NCBI RefSeq assembly: GCF_954871325.1
Contig: NC_088776.1
Span: 14,818,052-14,882,051, forward strand
Direction: 5' to 3'
DNA length: 64,000 bases
Origin: Gordionus sp. m RMFG-2023
Lineage: Eukaryota > Nematomorpha > Gordioida > Chordodea > Parachordodidae
Below, in pieces: positions 49,145 to 60,392 of this stretch (position 1 is its first letter; each line of letters opens with the position of its first letter). The notes under the pieces are model-generated. The model was not told where the DNA came from and made no database searches. It saw nothing but the letters and a program-made list of their open reading frames with translations. The translations under genes were made by a program, and so were the position numbers.

Positions 49145-49902
49145 CTAAGGGTTCCAAGATGTAGGTTTCCTATCCAAAGCCTATTCCACTTCATTTATTT
49201 CTTTTAGGTTAGACATTTAAGCGAAATCATTTTTAATTATCTTTCAATGCCTTCTAAGTTCAATACTTATTTTTTTAAATCCTTTGATCATTTATTTTTA
49301 TACAAGCCAGCTTAAAATTCTGAGCTCGTATAATTAAAAATAATGTATTTGTTTTTTTAATACAAGCTTATTTAAAATTAATAGCTCGTATAAATTATGA
49401 TCTATGTTTTATATGAGATGGTGCAATATGTGAACACTTTCTTATTTTCTAAAAAAAATCAAAATAATTTATTTTAAAAATTTGATAACAGTTTCGTTTT
49501 TCAATAACAAAAGGTACAATATAAATATATTTACTTTTATATTTTGAAGGGATAGCGCCATTTCATTCAAAATATTTGTAGTATTTATGTAATTGGGTAG
49601 GACGAATTTTGGCTATATAAGTATTTAATTGATTAATTATTTATAATATTTTAATATTATAAAAATGTATATAATAATAATTCATTCGATATTGACAATT
49701 CAGACCCCTGCAATATATATCATTTGAGCTAATTATGCCGTGGAGAAAGACGAATAAAACTATTCACCTATTCTTAGCAAAAAATAACCCGATTTCATAC
49801 TCAATTAGATTTTTGCATCATGTCAATTCATTGGTTAATATAAAATATCATAAAAATTAAATAGGTATTCATTCAATTTATAATTGAACATTGTTGAAAG
49901 TT

Positions 49903-51394
49903 CGTATTTTTACATTATATATATAACTTTGTATAATATCAAATGTCAATCATATGTTTAAATGTGGTAGATTGAAGCTTTACAGTATATGTACTTTTAT
50001 TCAATACCAAATGACAATCATATAATGTCTAAATGTCGGATAAGATGTCAATTATAAAATTTAAGGATTGGGATCAGGACTAATAAAAGCTTAGTCTACT
50101 GAATCTTTCAGCTGGTGGTATTAATTTATGTATATAATTATTAGAAATATCTTAGTGGTGCACGTGCACCCATTATAACAAGTGGGTTAATATGGGATAT
50201 GATAAAATTAGTGAAAAGAACAAATTTTTCACATATGGGAATAAGTGGTGAATATATTCGTATGTTAGATAAACACAACGCAGGATAGTTAATATTTCAA
50301 AAAATAAATTCAAAATAAGAATATATGTAGAAGGGTTTAATTTTTTGGAAATTTTTAGATATACATATGGGTAACTAATAAAGGGTAAAATTAGTTATAT
50401 ATATTAAGCAGGAATGTTTACAAGGGTTAAAATATAAATAAATATAGGTCTATAAATATATATGTGAAATAAAGATCATGTCTGATCTTTGTAAACAAAA
50501 TTTCAACTCAAATAAAAGGTTTTGGGGCTAGATATTTTAATTTAATAAAATTTGAGATATAAAGTTTAGAAAGTGTGTTGGTCTATTTTTAATTAATGTT
50601 GATCTATTGTAAAGGTAGTTCATTTTAAATTAATGTTGATATATTATTAATGTGTTCTAAAGATATGTTTTTATTGTTTCATTTTAATTCAATTAATGTA
50701 GTGTTTTTTGAATGGTGTGTTAATATTGGTTTATTTAGAATTAAACATATAAAATATTTAATTATAAATGATAAATGTGATATATTAAATTTGAAACATA
50801 TGATATGATTATTTTAAATGCTAAAGACGATGCATTTAAATTTAAAGAAAGAAAATATCCATTTGATTATGTATATTTAATAAAATTGTATTTACATGTA
50901 ATCTACATTTTGATTAGCCTTTTATAAAGAAATATATAAGTATATATTCTATTAAACCCTTGATGTGTTGAAAGACAAGAAAATGATTTAAATATGGGAG
51001 TAATTAGCTCTGACTCAAATATTATTGAAATGGTATCAAATGGATTTTGATAAAAAATGAAGCGAATTTTGGAAATTAAATGAATTAATATTTTTTTGGA
51101 GAATGTAGCATGTGGTCTGTGAAGTATGGGCGTGTTGTAAACGTATTTTTATATTATATATATATATAACTATATAATATCAAATGTCAATCAAATAATG
51201 TTTAAATGTCGTAGATTGATTAGTTTTACAGTATATGCCCTTTTATTCAATATCAAATGACAATTGTCGAAAATGTCAATTGGGATCGGGACTAATAAAA
51301 GGCTTTGTCTATTGAATTTTCCAGTGGTATTAGAATTATATTTTAATTATTAGATTATATTTTAATTATGTGTATAATAATTAGAAATATTTTA
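49903..51394. repeat. 253-bp direct repeats flanking 986 bp (LTR-like fossil)
   Basis: Blocks 49903-50155 and 51142-51394 are diverged direct repeats of equal length, sharing ATAATATCAAATGTCAAT, TTTTATTCAATA, GGACTAATAAAA and TTAGAAATAT. The 986-bp interior has no recognisable gag or pol. By structure this could be a small non-autonomous LTR-type fossil of considerable age. A plain segmental duplication is the alternative. No target duplication could be fixed. Confidence 0.45.
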
Positions 51395-52627
51395 ATACAC
51401 AATTCAAAATTTCTAAATATAATAATAAAAAATTTTAAAATGAAAGTAATAAAAAATAACTTCCGTAGTCTTTTCCCAGAGTTTTAATTTCTGGAGCAAA
51501 AAATGGGTTCCTCGTACGAGGTAAATTGGTGGGGGAGAATCATCTGTGTCGGTAAATTCTTTAATAATTTTTTTTATTTAAAATTTTTATATTTCTGATC
51601 ATTAAAAAAAATAATATATGGAATGAAAAACCATACACAGTAAACTGAGGTCACTTTAGAAGATTACACATTTTTCGTTCCTGTTAGATATTTTTCTTTA
51701 TGAAGCCAGGATTTGGATTCGAATCGTGATCTTAATTTCTCCACCCTTCATCAAACCAAATTCAGGTTTTGACATTTTAAAAAATGAGGTTCGGTTAGGC
51801 GGGTCCAGACAGGCCTAATGCTTTAAATAATTATGTGCATGATATTTAATCAAATACCAGTATTAAGGATCCCCCAATAAAAATTAAAATTTTTATCTGA
51901 ACTGTGCCATATGATATATGGAGAGCCATGGGCCAAAAAAATAAATAAACTCAAAGGATTCTAATTTACTTGATTTTAAAGAATAGAAGATTCTCCTTGT
52001 TATAAGGTTTCGTTGAAACTACAACTTAATTCGTTTTTTTAATAATAAAATGTGGGTCATTTGGTACAAAGAATCCTTCATATCGTGACATCAAAGATTA
52101 TGTTTTGGTCGATAGGGAGTTAATAGAATTTTAAAGGGAGGGAAGTATCTAATCAAGATTAAAGAGGTCGTGAAGGTTCAACATCTATGTTTAGGATCAT
52201 TCCAATAAATATTTAATTTTAAATAACTATTTTTAAATATATTATGCACTTTTAAAGGAACACTAACCATAAAGAGATAAAATGCTTTTGAAAAAAGAGT
52301 ATTGTTGTTTCATTCTATAAAAATACTAAAAAAATTTAAAAAAATTAAACGCTTAAACATGTATCAAGTTATGCGATATTTCCGAACCATCAGAATTATC
52401 ATTTTTCTATAGCAATGCAATTCTTTTAGCAACGAAGAAGATATAGATAACAACTTATCAGATGATTCTAATCTTACTGACATAGGGGGGTAGGCTGAAA
52501 TACATCGAGGAGATTATAATAAACTTAGTATTAATGACAAAATTTCACTGAAAAAAATGTTCCTTCTCCAATTAGTAAAGTAGCAATTTAAATAAAAACG
52601 CTTAATGATTTTCGGAAAAGGTCATTA
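51395..52627. other. no gene; possible transposon scraps
   Basis: AT-rich. 52430-52490 on the + strand reads EEDIDNNLSDDSNLTDIGG, an acidic stretch of the sort seen at the N-terminus of piggyBac-like transposases. It lies just before the MITE at 52628 and is too short to assign. Confidence 0.3.
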
Positions 52628-52834
52628 GGCCTTGTCCTGGTTCGTCTTATTTTTAAAACTTATTTCTGTTTAGCCCAGTCTAAACAGATTTTGAACTATG
52701 ACACCTATTTTGATTTGTTTTAAGTTTGTACATATTATTTGTTATTTATATTCGGTACAAATAAAGCAAAGACTCGTTGACCGGTACATAAATCAAAATA
52801 GATTTTCTTTTTAGACTGCTAACCAGACATGGCC
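52628..52834. mobile_element. MITE with GGCC ends beside TTA(A)
   Basis: Left end GGCCTTGTCCTGGTTCGTC is mirrored by the right end (reverse: GGCCATGTCTGGTTAGCAG). TTA precedes the left end and TTAA follows the right end, the target preference of piggyBac-type elements. It is 207 bp and non-coding. Confidence 0.6.
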
Positions 52835-53518
52835 TTAACAATTATATGTCCTATTTTTTTCATAGATGTTCATTCTTTGAACAATATCACATTACGCAAA
52901 AATAAAAAGAATTTCTGATCTTTATATATCAATGCTAAAAAGATTTATGGGATTTTATTGGCATTACGATCTTCCGAAGGAGCAAATTTATGGTCAAATA
53001 ATATAAACTAATCTATTCAACTTGATAGAAAACCCTATATACAAATTTAACACAAGAAAATAACTTTAGTTTAGATCTTCTGCTGACGCCCTATAAAGCA
53101 AAAGAAGATTCAAGACCTGCAAAACGTAGTCGATTTTCATAAATTCCAATTAATTCGATTTGCGTAATATGTTTATTTTATATATTATTAATTTTAAAAA
53201 TACCATTCATAAACTTTCTAAATAAAAATAAGAAAATTTTATTGATGATTGATAAGTGAAATGGTGAAAGTACCATATTTGGTACAGTTAACTAACAAAT
53301 CTGATAAGATATTGAGCTGACATTTTCAGGGTTTCTTAATAAAACCTATATATTAAAAATATCAAGATGTGACACCTTATAATGGGTTAATAAAGAGAAA
53401 AAAAGAAAGAAATATTTTCGATTTAATGATGCGGGATAATTTTTTTTAGAAAAAATGATATACCATGCAAAAAGAATAAAATTATGCAAAAAGACATATA
53501 ATTAAGAATGATTGAAAC
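52835..53518. other. no certain exon
   Basis: Contains + strand peptide-like runs (KAKEDSRPAKRSRF near 53094; YGILLALRSSEGA near 52949) that may belong to a dead transposase surrounding the MITE at 52628. No minus-strand KDM7 exon was recognised here. Confidence 0.3.
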
Positions 53519-53625
53519 CATTTAGTTTTTTGGTTAAATTCTTGGCAGCCAACCAGCACATCAAATCAAAGTAAGGGAACATAAATCTGTAAGCTGTCTT
53601 GAGGCGCGATTCTATTTCGTATATA
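53519..53625 (-). CDS. KDM7/PHF8-type demethylase, exon after the JmjC core
   Basis: Entered in phase 2 after ATTAG (AG at minus 53627-53626), the split codon AG|T giving Ser. It encodes IYEIESRLKTAYRFMFPYFD then LMCWLAAKNLTKKLN, matching PHF8 AYEIEKRLxTxDLFxFPxFE and ICWYVGK, the helical segment that follows the JmjC domain in this family. It ends in phase 1 at G|GTTTCAATC. Without splicing, the frame would stop seven codons later. The next exon is not identified. Confidence 0.9.
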
Positions 53626-53783
53626 CTAATTGTAAAAGAATATGAAAAGGATATAGTATTATAATAAACTTAAAAGACTAAAACGAGACCCAAACTTACC
53701 ATGTATGTTCATATGATTTTTCAAAGCCAAAAATAATTGTGATTTAAATTTACTCTATTATTTTAAATTATCTAGAAGCTCTA

Positions 53784-53954
<171 letters not shown>

Positions 53955-54057
53955 TCAAAAAGTTGCTGTTATTACTATATTATGTCAAGGTTATAATAAC
54001 TATTTTAAAAAAAAGAAGAAGATGATAGTGACTTGTTTAATGGTGCATTGATAAACG

Positions 54058-54170
54058 TTTTCTACCATGTCGCCGAAGAATACCTGAGTTTGATCACTGA
54101 GTTGGGACCATTCTTCGTAAAGTTGCAAATTTTGAGGCGAAGGTGGAATAAGGTAAAATATTTTCTCGCC
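54058..54170 (-). CDS. KDM7/PHF8-type demethylase, JmjC exon with 2-oxoglutarate lysine
   Basis: Entered in phase 0 after AAAAAAG. It encodes GEKIFYLIPPSPQNLQLYEE then WSQLSDQTQVFFGDMVE, aligning with PHF8 GEKIFYLIRPTNANL and FFGDQVD. The Lys of GEKIFYL is the 2-oxoglutarate-binding residue in this family. It ends in phase 2 (AC|GTTTATC), which joins A from the next exon to restore Thr. This is core catalytic sequence. Confidence 0.93.
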
Positions 54171-54362
54171 CTTTTTTGGATAATAATAATTATTATTATG
54201 TAAGTGATTAACGATGCATTTATTTCTTTCAAAATTTAAGCGATTATTATTCTATTAAAATCTATCTAACTTTAAATTAATATTTTTCCCAAATTAACTT
54301 GACAAAATTCAAAGATATTTAAGAATATATCACAATTCAACTAAATATTTTTACTTTTATCA

Positions 54363-54863
<501 letters not shown>

Positions 54864-55434
54864 TTAAAACGAAATTTATAATAAAAAAAATTTAAATCAA
54901 GGTAACATAAATATCAAATGCCACAAATGATTAATTATGATATGCTGCAAATATCAAATCGCTATTATGAATTATCTGAAATACGACTATCGTGGAGAAT
55001 TTTATCGAGTGCAAGAGAATAAATGAATACTAATCAGAAACACTATTTGATTGATAATTGGATCAAAAAATTTAAAAAATCCTCGCGAGTATACCTACAA
55101 AAAACTAATAGAATCAAATAATTCGTATTCGTACGAATAATAAAACCTTATTCGATTTGAAAATTAAATTCTTTATAAATATTTTCAAAAATAAAATAAT
55201 GGATTATTAAAATTTTAAAAAGTGATTTCTAGAGTGGAAAAAATTTTAAAAAAAAGTTTAGCAAAAAACATGTTACATGCTTAAGAATAAATATTTATAA
55301 ATAATTTAAATTCGTTTTAGGTATACTCGCGAATATCTGTGTATATTTTCAATAAAAAGAAAAACTCATCAAACATCAATATATAAAGCTAATATTTAAT
55401 CGGTTTGTAGAATACGAGTAATTTTAACCTATAG

Positions 55435-55504
55435 AAAGAGATCTGTAAAAAAGACCCGAAGCCCAAAGCTTTGAAAATTTTTAGATTTGTTTTACAGACC
55501 TCTA
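55435..55504. mobile_element. 70-bp MITE remnant in a KDM7 intron
   Basis: GAGATCTGTAAAAAAGACCC at left and TTTGTTTTACAGACCTCTA at right are inverse, with GCCCAAAGC between. The ends resemble family B (TAGAGATCTGCA). It is probably a strongly deleted copy. Confidence 0.5.
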
Positions 55505-55607
55505 ATATAATCTTAACATATAAAATTCAAAAAAAAAATTATTGGGCCCTCTCACTCTCCCTTGTTATGGGGAAAATTAATGCTTTATATTTATCGATTA
55601 TTTTCAC

Positions 55608-55749
55608 TCGGTATCTGTAACTTCTAGGCTAATAACGTTATAGATTTTATCCCTAACTGGATTGGTATAGTATTTAAGCCATTTTTTTAGCCGCATTTTG
55701 ATCTCCGTTTGATTGTGCACGTCTATTACATCGATCATCTTGTCTCGAT
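55608..55749 (-). CDS. KDM7/PHF8-type demethylase, pre-JmjC exon
   Basis: After the acceptor ATTAAATTTAG, entered in phase 1, it encodes RDKMIDVIDVHNQTEIKMRL then KKWLKYYTNPVRDKIYNVIS, LEVTDT. This aligns with PHF8 DREIDVIDVTRQADCKMKL and KREKVLNVISLEFSDT, just N-terminal to the iron-binding core. It leaves two bases (GA) at GTGAAAATAA, fitting the next exon (GA|T, Asp). The PHD finger and first JmjC exons should lie further right on the minus strand, but I could not find them in 55.75-64 kb. Confidence 0.92.
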
Positions 55750-56439
55750 CTAAATTTAATGTGTGAATAAAAATAAAATACTTGTCAACCATAATAGGAA
55801 TATGTTATATTTTACAACTAACATAATAAAAAGGTCTATCATTGCCAAATTTTTGTTATGGAAAATTCCAATGCCTATACAACTTTAAAAATCAGCGAAG
55901 ATAAAAAGATGATTATGAAAAGTCTTTTTGAATTTATTAAAAATTACATCTCATTTAAAATTAGATTTGTTTCATATCTATGGTCAAAAAGGCATCACCG
56001 TGACAAAGTTGGGTTGACAAAGAATATTCGATAATGGGTTAACTTTCGCAGGAAGGGGTACTGTTTGATTATGGCACCAAAATGTTGTAACTATCTGAGT
56101 AACTAGAAAACGTCGTCTTTACTTTGTTTGTTCAATGCTAACCTTTGATAGCCTCACCCCTAAATTGTAGGAGTTTTAAAGATACCCCAAAATGATAAAT
56201 AATCTTAAATTAGAATTTTTTAGCCTACATTAAGTCATCGTTTGAAATAATATATTCGATTCGTAAAATAGGGGCACAAATCTTAACCAAAAAAGTCATT
56301 GATTCCCACAATGGATCATCAAACGTCCATTTACTTGACATTTTAAGCATATCGTTTTTTACTACCACCTTCCTTTTCTTATTCCATTTCCATACTTGCC
56401 CTAGCTCCCATAGATATCAAGTTTTTATATTTTACCGCA
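55750..56439. other. probable KDM7 intron, no exon seen
   Basis: The exon encoding the end of the PHD-JmjC linker should precede 55749 on the minus strand, but nothing recognisable is present. Composition becomes gradually less AT-rich toward 56.4 kb. Confidence 0.3.
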
Positions 56440-57075
56440 TCCGGTAATGCTACAGACCACCCTGTGTTTAATACCTCTTCCCTCTGAAAGAATTCACCTC
56501 ACGTATTGAGAGTGGCCGTACCATAGTCCTCTCCACAATGACCACGTCGCAATATATCTGCTTATGACATACTCAAAACATCTCTTACCCCCGTATTTAG
56601 AGGGGATGTACCATCTATAGCAGACCGCATCTCCCCTCCTCCGTCCCCTGGAACATTCCACTTCTACAATCCAATTTTGTGTCCCTTCTGACCACAACTA
56701 AAGCAAACTCTTTTCCGGGAGTGCTTCCTCAAAATGAGTTTCAAAACCGATAATCCACAATTGATCCTTTAAATCACCGAGAACTACACTCCTAATTCCA
56801 GGAGTGTTCCCTCAAAATGGTCTCAAAGCCGACTCAATAGGGCCGTTAAACCACCGATAACTGTTAATCAGCATATTCCTTCCTCATTCCTCCCAATGAG
56901 CCACGTCGAGAATCTTCAATCTACTTGCCAAACCGCCGGCAATTAACATTCAACCTACTATACAACACCATTTTACGATGCTCTCCACAATTCTCCTTTT
57001 ATTCCTTCGAAATTTTTGACATTTTGCCCAACCGTGCATTCGTAGACTACCAGATGATTCTACTTGGCATACTCG
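56440..57075 (-). other. possible gag-like retroelement fossil
   Basis: A stretch clearly less AT-rich than its surroundings. On the minus strand near 56700 it reads VCFSCGQKGHKIG, a CCHC zinc-knuckle-like motif typical of retroelement gag proteins, and near 56820-56730 a run ELGVVLGDLKDQLWIIGFET. It is broken. No terminal repeats or pol were found, so the family is unresolved and it is probably old. Confidence 0.3.
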
Positions 57076-58377
57076 GTTTATAATATGGGTAATAAATAGT
57101 GGCTAAAAATGTTACATTCCAAGTCAAAATCTAAAATTTTTCATATCTTTTCTCCAGAACAATAAAAATAATATTAAGTAAGGTTAACAATACTTCAGTG
57201 AGCCATTTTGTAAAATAAATTTTTGCCAAGTTCTAAATAATATTGAAGCTATGTTGCCATAATATCCCTCCTTCTATAACCTATCGTGCAATTGATAGAA
57301 ATAATATTTGAGCCTATTCTTCTACTTGATCAACACTTTCATTTAGACCTGCATGAGCTTTTCAAAAATTATAAAAGTTTAATTTTTTGCAGTATAGTTT
57401 CGTGATAAAATAATTTAATTATTATAATATCAGTTTTTATAGCAATGTGGGTCCTAAATAAAATTTGTTATGGATTGAAAGGTTCCCTTGTGCGTTAACT
57501 TTAAAAATATACCATCTAAGATAGCAGATTTTATGTGCTGAATAAAATTGAAAAGACCATAATATTATATCATATAAATTTAATACTTTTCAATTTTCAT
57601 TTGTTCCTGAAGAATTTCATCTTCGCCTGTTATATTTGTAAATGTAATGATGTTATCCTCTGTCATTTTCATAATAATATAGTTCTTTTACATTAGAAGT
57701 GACTCCGTATATTATAAATTATAAAATAAAGTGAGGCCATTGAAAATCAAATTAACTATCGATATTTTCTATTATTAATAATTTGTTTAAAATTATGCAA
57801 ATTTAATTAGAAAATAAATATAGAATTCGAAGAAAAGGAACATTAATACAATGGCCCAAAGTTACATTTCAATACATGCGTTAATCTACCAGCTTAACCT
57901 AACGCACTAGCTTTTACAAAATGTGCTTCGCCACTGTAAAACTCTGCTGTCAAATAACAATATACAAATAGATCTAAATAAGGTTTTACTTATCAATCAA
58001 AATCAATTATTTATAATAATCTATAATAGTGCACACAAATTGAGCGTTTCAAGTGCAAATAATGCATTTCAAATCAAATAGCATCGTGAAATTGGTAAAA
58101 TTGTCATTTGGCGTTAGCAATCATTTTAAAAAACCAAACAGGTTTGCTATTTTCAATAGTTTTTTATTCTTCATTTTGTAATATTATATAAAATATAAAA
58201 AAATTAACTTACTTATATAAATAAAAAAGGCAGACAATAAAATAATTTTCAAAAAAAATTCTTTTTTAAACCTTTTAAAATTTTGAACCAATGAATGATA
58301 TTAATAAAAAGTCAGCCTCAATTTAAACAAGGGATGCGTGAAGCTTTTTTATTAAAAAATTACGGCAAAACGCAAAC
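57076..58377. other. no feature seen
   Basis: AT-rich with no supported gene; it may continue the fossil to the left or be KDM7 intron. Confidence 0.35.
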
Positions 58378-59328
58378 GCTCAATTTACGGTTTGACTAAA
58401 CTACAAATGCCTATAAACTGCAAATGTCAAGGTAAAAATTTTTGATATATACTCTATTAATTGATAAAGGATTTAAACTATTTATTATGATATAAAAAGA
58501 AATACAACTATTAATGTGTAACCTAGGGCTGTGCCGATCCACATAATTTTTACCGATCCGATCTGATATTTCCCGATACTGGTTCAAAACCGATCCGATA
58601 TTTATATTGATTTTTCACCACCCCCCTTTGAACCAAATGTAATTATAAGAAATCAATATTTTTATGCAAAAAATCGAATTATGCATTTAATTTTTTTTTT
58701 CTACAATTAAAAAAAAGTTTACGGATATTGGTAGTAATAAATGAAATATTCATTATTCCTCCCCTTGAAATTATAACTCCGCAGATAACGCATTTTGCAA
58801 AATTATCTTAGCCTTTTGTAAAATATTTGCATAATTCAGATATCATATTTAAAAAAAATTCTTTTATTTAAAATATAAATAATAAAATTGGGGTTATTAT
58901 TTAAAAAGTTAAAATAAATAAAACTTAAGGGATGTTGTGCATTTGCATTATTTAAAAAAAAAATTATTTAGAAAATATTTTTAATGTAAAATAAATATAC
59001 ATAAACAAAAAAAGTAAAGTAAAAAGATCGGATCAGATCAGATCGGTTTTTTACAAGCATCGGCCCGATCCGATATTTTTGAAAAAGGTTAAATATCGGT
59101 GCCAATCCGATCCGATATTTAATATTGGCATAGCCCTAGTATATTCCTTTATCATTGAATATATCTAATAATTTAATTTTTATAAGTTATTTATCATAAG
59201 AAAATAAATCTCACTTCAATTAATAGAGTATATATCAAAAATCTTTACCTAAGCATTCGCAGTTTACCCTGGCTTTGTAGTTTTTACCTAAGTATTTACA
59301 GTTTTGTCAAACCCCTCAATTTATGAGC
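58378..59328. mobile_element. palindromic MITE interrupted by a second MITE
   Basis: The left arm GCTCAATTTACGGTTTGACT ... TTTTTGATATATACTCTATT (58378-58465) is mirrored at 59226-59328 (AATAGAGTATATATCAAAAA ... TTTGTCAAACCCCTCAATTT). The arms share about 90 bp. The unrelated element 58524-59138 sits in the middle, so this element is older than that insertion. Confidence 0.75.
58524..59138. mobile_element. MITE family E (TAGGGCTGTGCCGAT), uninterrupted copy
   Basis: 615 bp from TAGGGCTGTGCCGATCC to ATTGGCATAGCCCTA, which are inverse ends. Both arms are rich in CCGATCCGATAT / ATATCGGATCGG. Such ends are common among hAT-type non-autonomous elements. The 8-bp flanks (GTGTAACC / GTATATTC) agree only partly. 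It matches 60240-63432 along its whole length once the insertions there are removed. Confidence 0.8.
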
Positions 59329-60239
59329 ACTATAAGACAGTTCGTATGTCAAAAGTTTCAAATTCATAGCCTTTTTAGGAGTGGTTCAGGTTGGGGTAAA
59401 TTTTTTAATGGTTCAAGTTCAATTTGGGTTTAGTAATTAACAGTTAATACTGGTTTAACGCTTCAAATCATGTTCAGATATAAGAATTTACCAAGTTCTT
59501 TATTTGAACTAGAAAAATATTTCAAATTTTAAAATATTAAGGTTGTACATTGCAATTTTTTAAAATAAATGTAAGATTTCAAAAACAAACAAAATGGCCT
59601 TGAACAAAAAGAAATAATGATATTTTATAAATCTATGATAATTTATTATTTAATTGATTGAGATATTATCAAATACCATTTGTCTTAAATCGCTATTTAA
59701 ATATTTTTAAAAAAATCATGATTTTCACCACTCCTATCAGGCAATATTTGGTATCACTGGAAACAATCTGTGGATAGGGCCAACAGAAAAAGTAAGGATA
59801 CATGTAAATTGTGATAGATGCTAATAGACGATGGTCAGAAATAATTGAGATGAATAGTAGACACAGAAAGCTTGATATCAGGGTACATGAATGAAGAGGG
59901 GAGGGTAGGAGCAACGAAGAGGGAACAAGGAAAGTTTCAAAAAGGTATTTTGGGGTAGAGGGGGTATAACCGAAATTATGGTAATATTAAAATCAATTAA
60001 AGACTATTTAAAAAAAATACAATAAAGTGTTGAGGCTAGTTTTTTATTTTTTTATGTATTCAGGAATGCGCCAGAGGGAGAAAACGGTCAAAGCCGACCG
60101 AAATATTAAACTCCAATGACTATTAGAACTTTCTGGAAAGGAATATTGCGATAAAATAGGGTAGTATTGTGAACAAGAATTCTGAGAAAGGTTTAGTCAG
60201 GAAGGTAAAAGAAAATTAAAAAGGGAATAATAAAAAAAG
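59329..60239. other. no gene; odd purine-rich stretch
   Basis: 59870-59960 is strongly purine-rich on the + strand (GAAGAGGGGAGGGTAGGAGC). 60073-60110 contains GTCAAAGCCGACCGAAATAT (see findings). A 73-codon minus frame at 59914-59693 is hydrophobic without a recognisable domain. Confidence 0.35.
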
Positions 60240-60392
60240 TAGGGCTGTGCCGATACACCTATTTTTCACCGATCCGATCCGATATTTGCTTAAAACCGAT
60301 CCGATACCGATAAGATATTTATATTGATTTTTCACCACCCACCTTTGAAAAGAAATCAATATTTTTTATGCAAAAAAATGGAATTATGCAAT

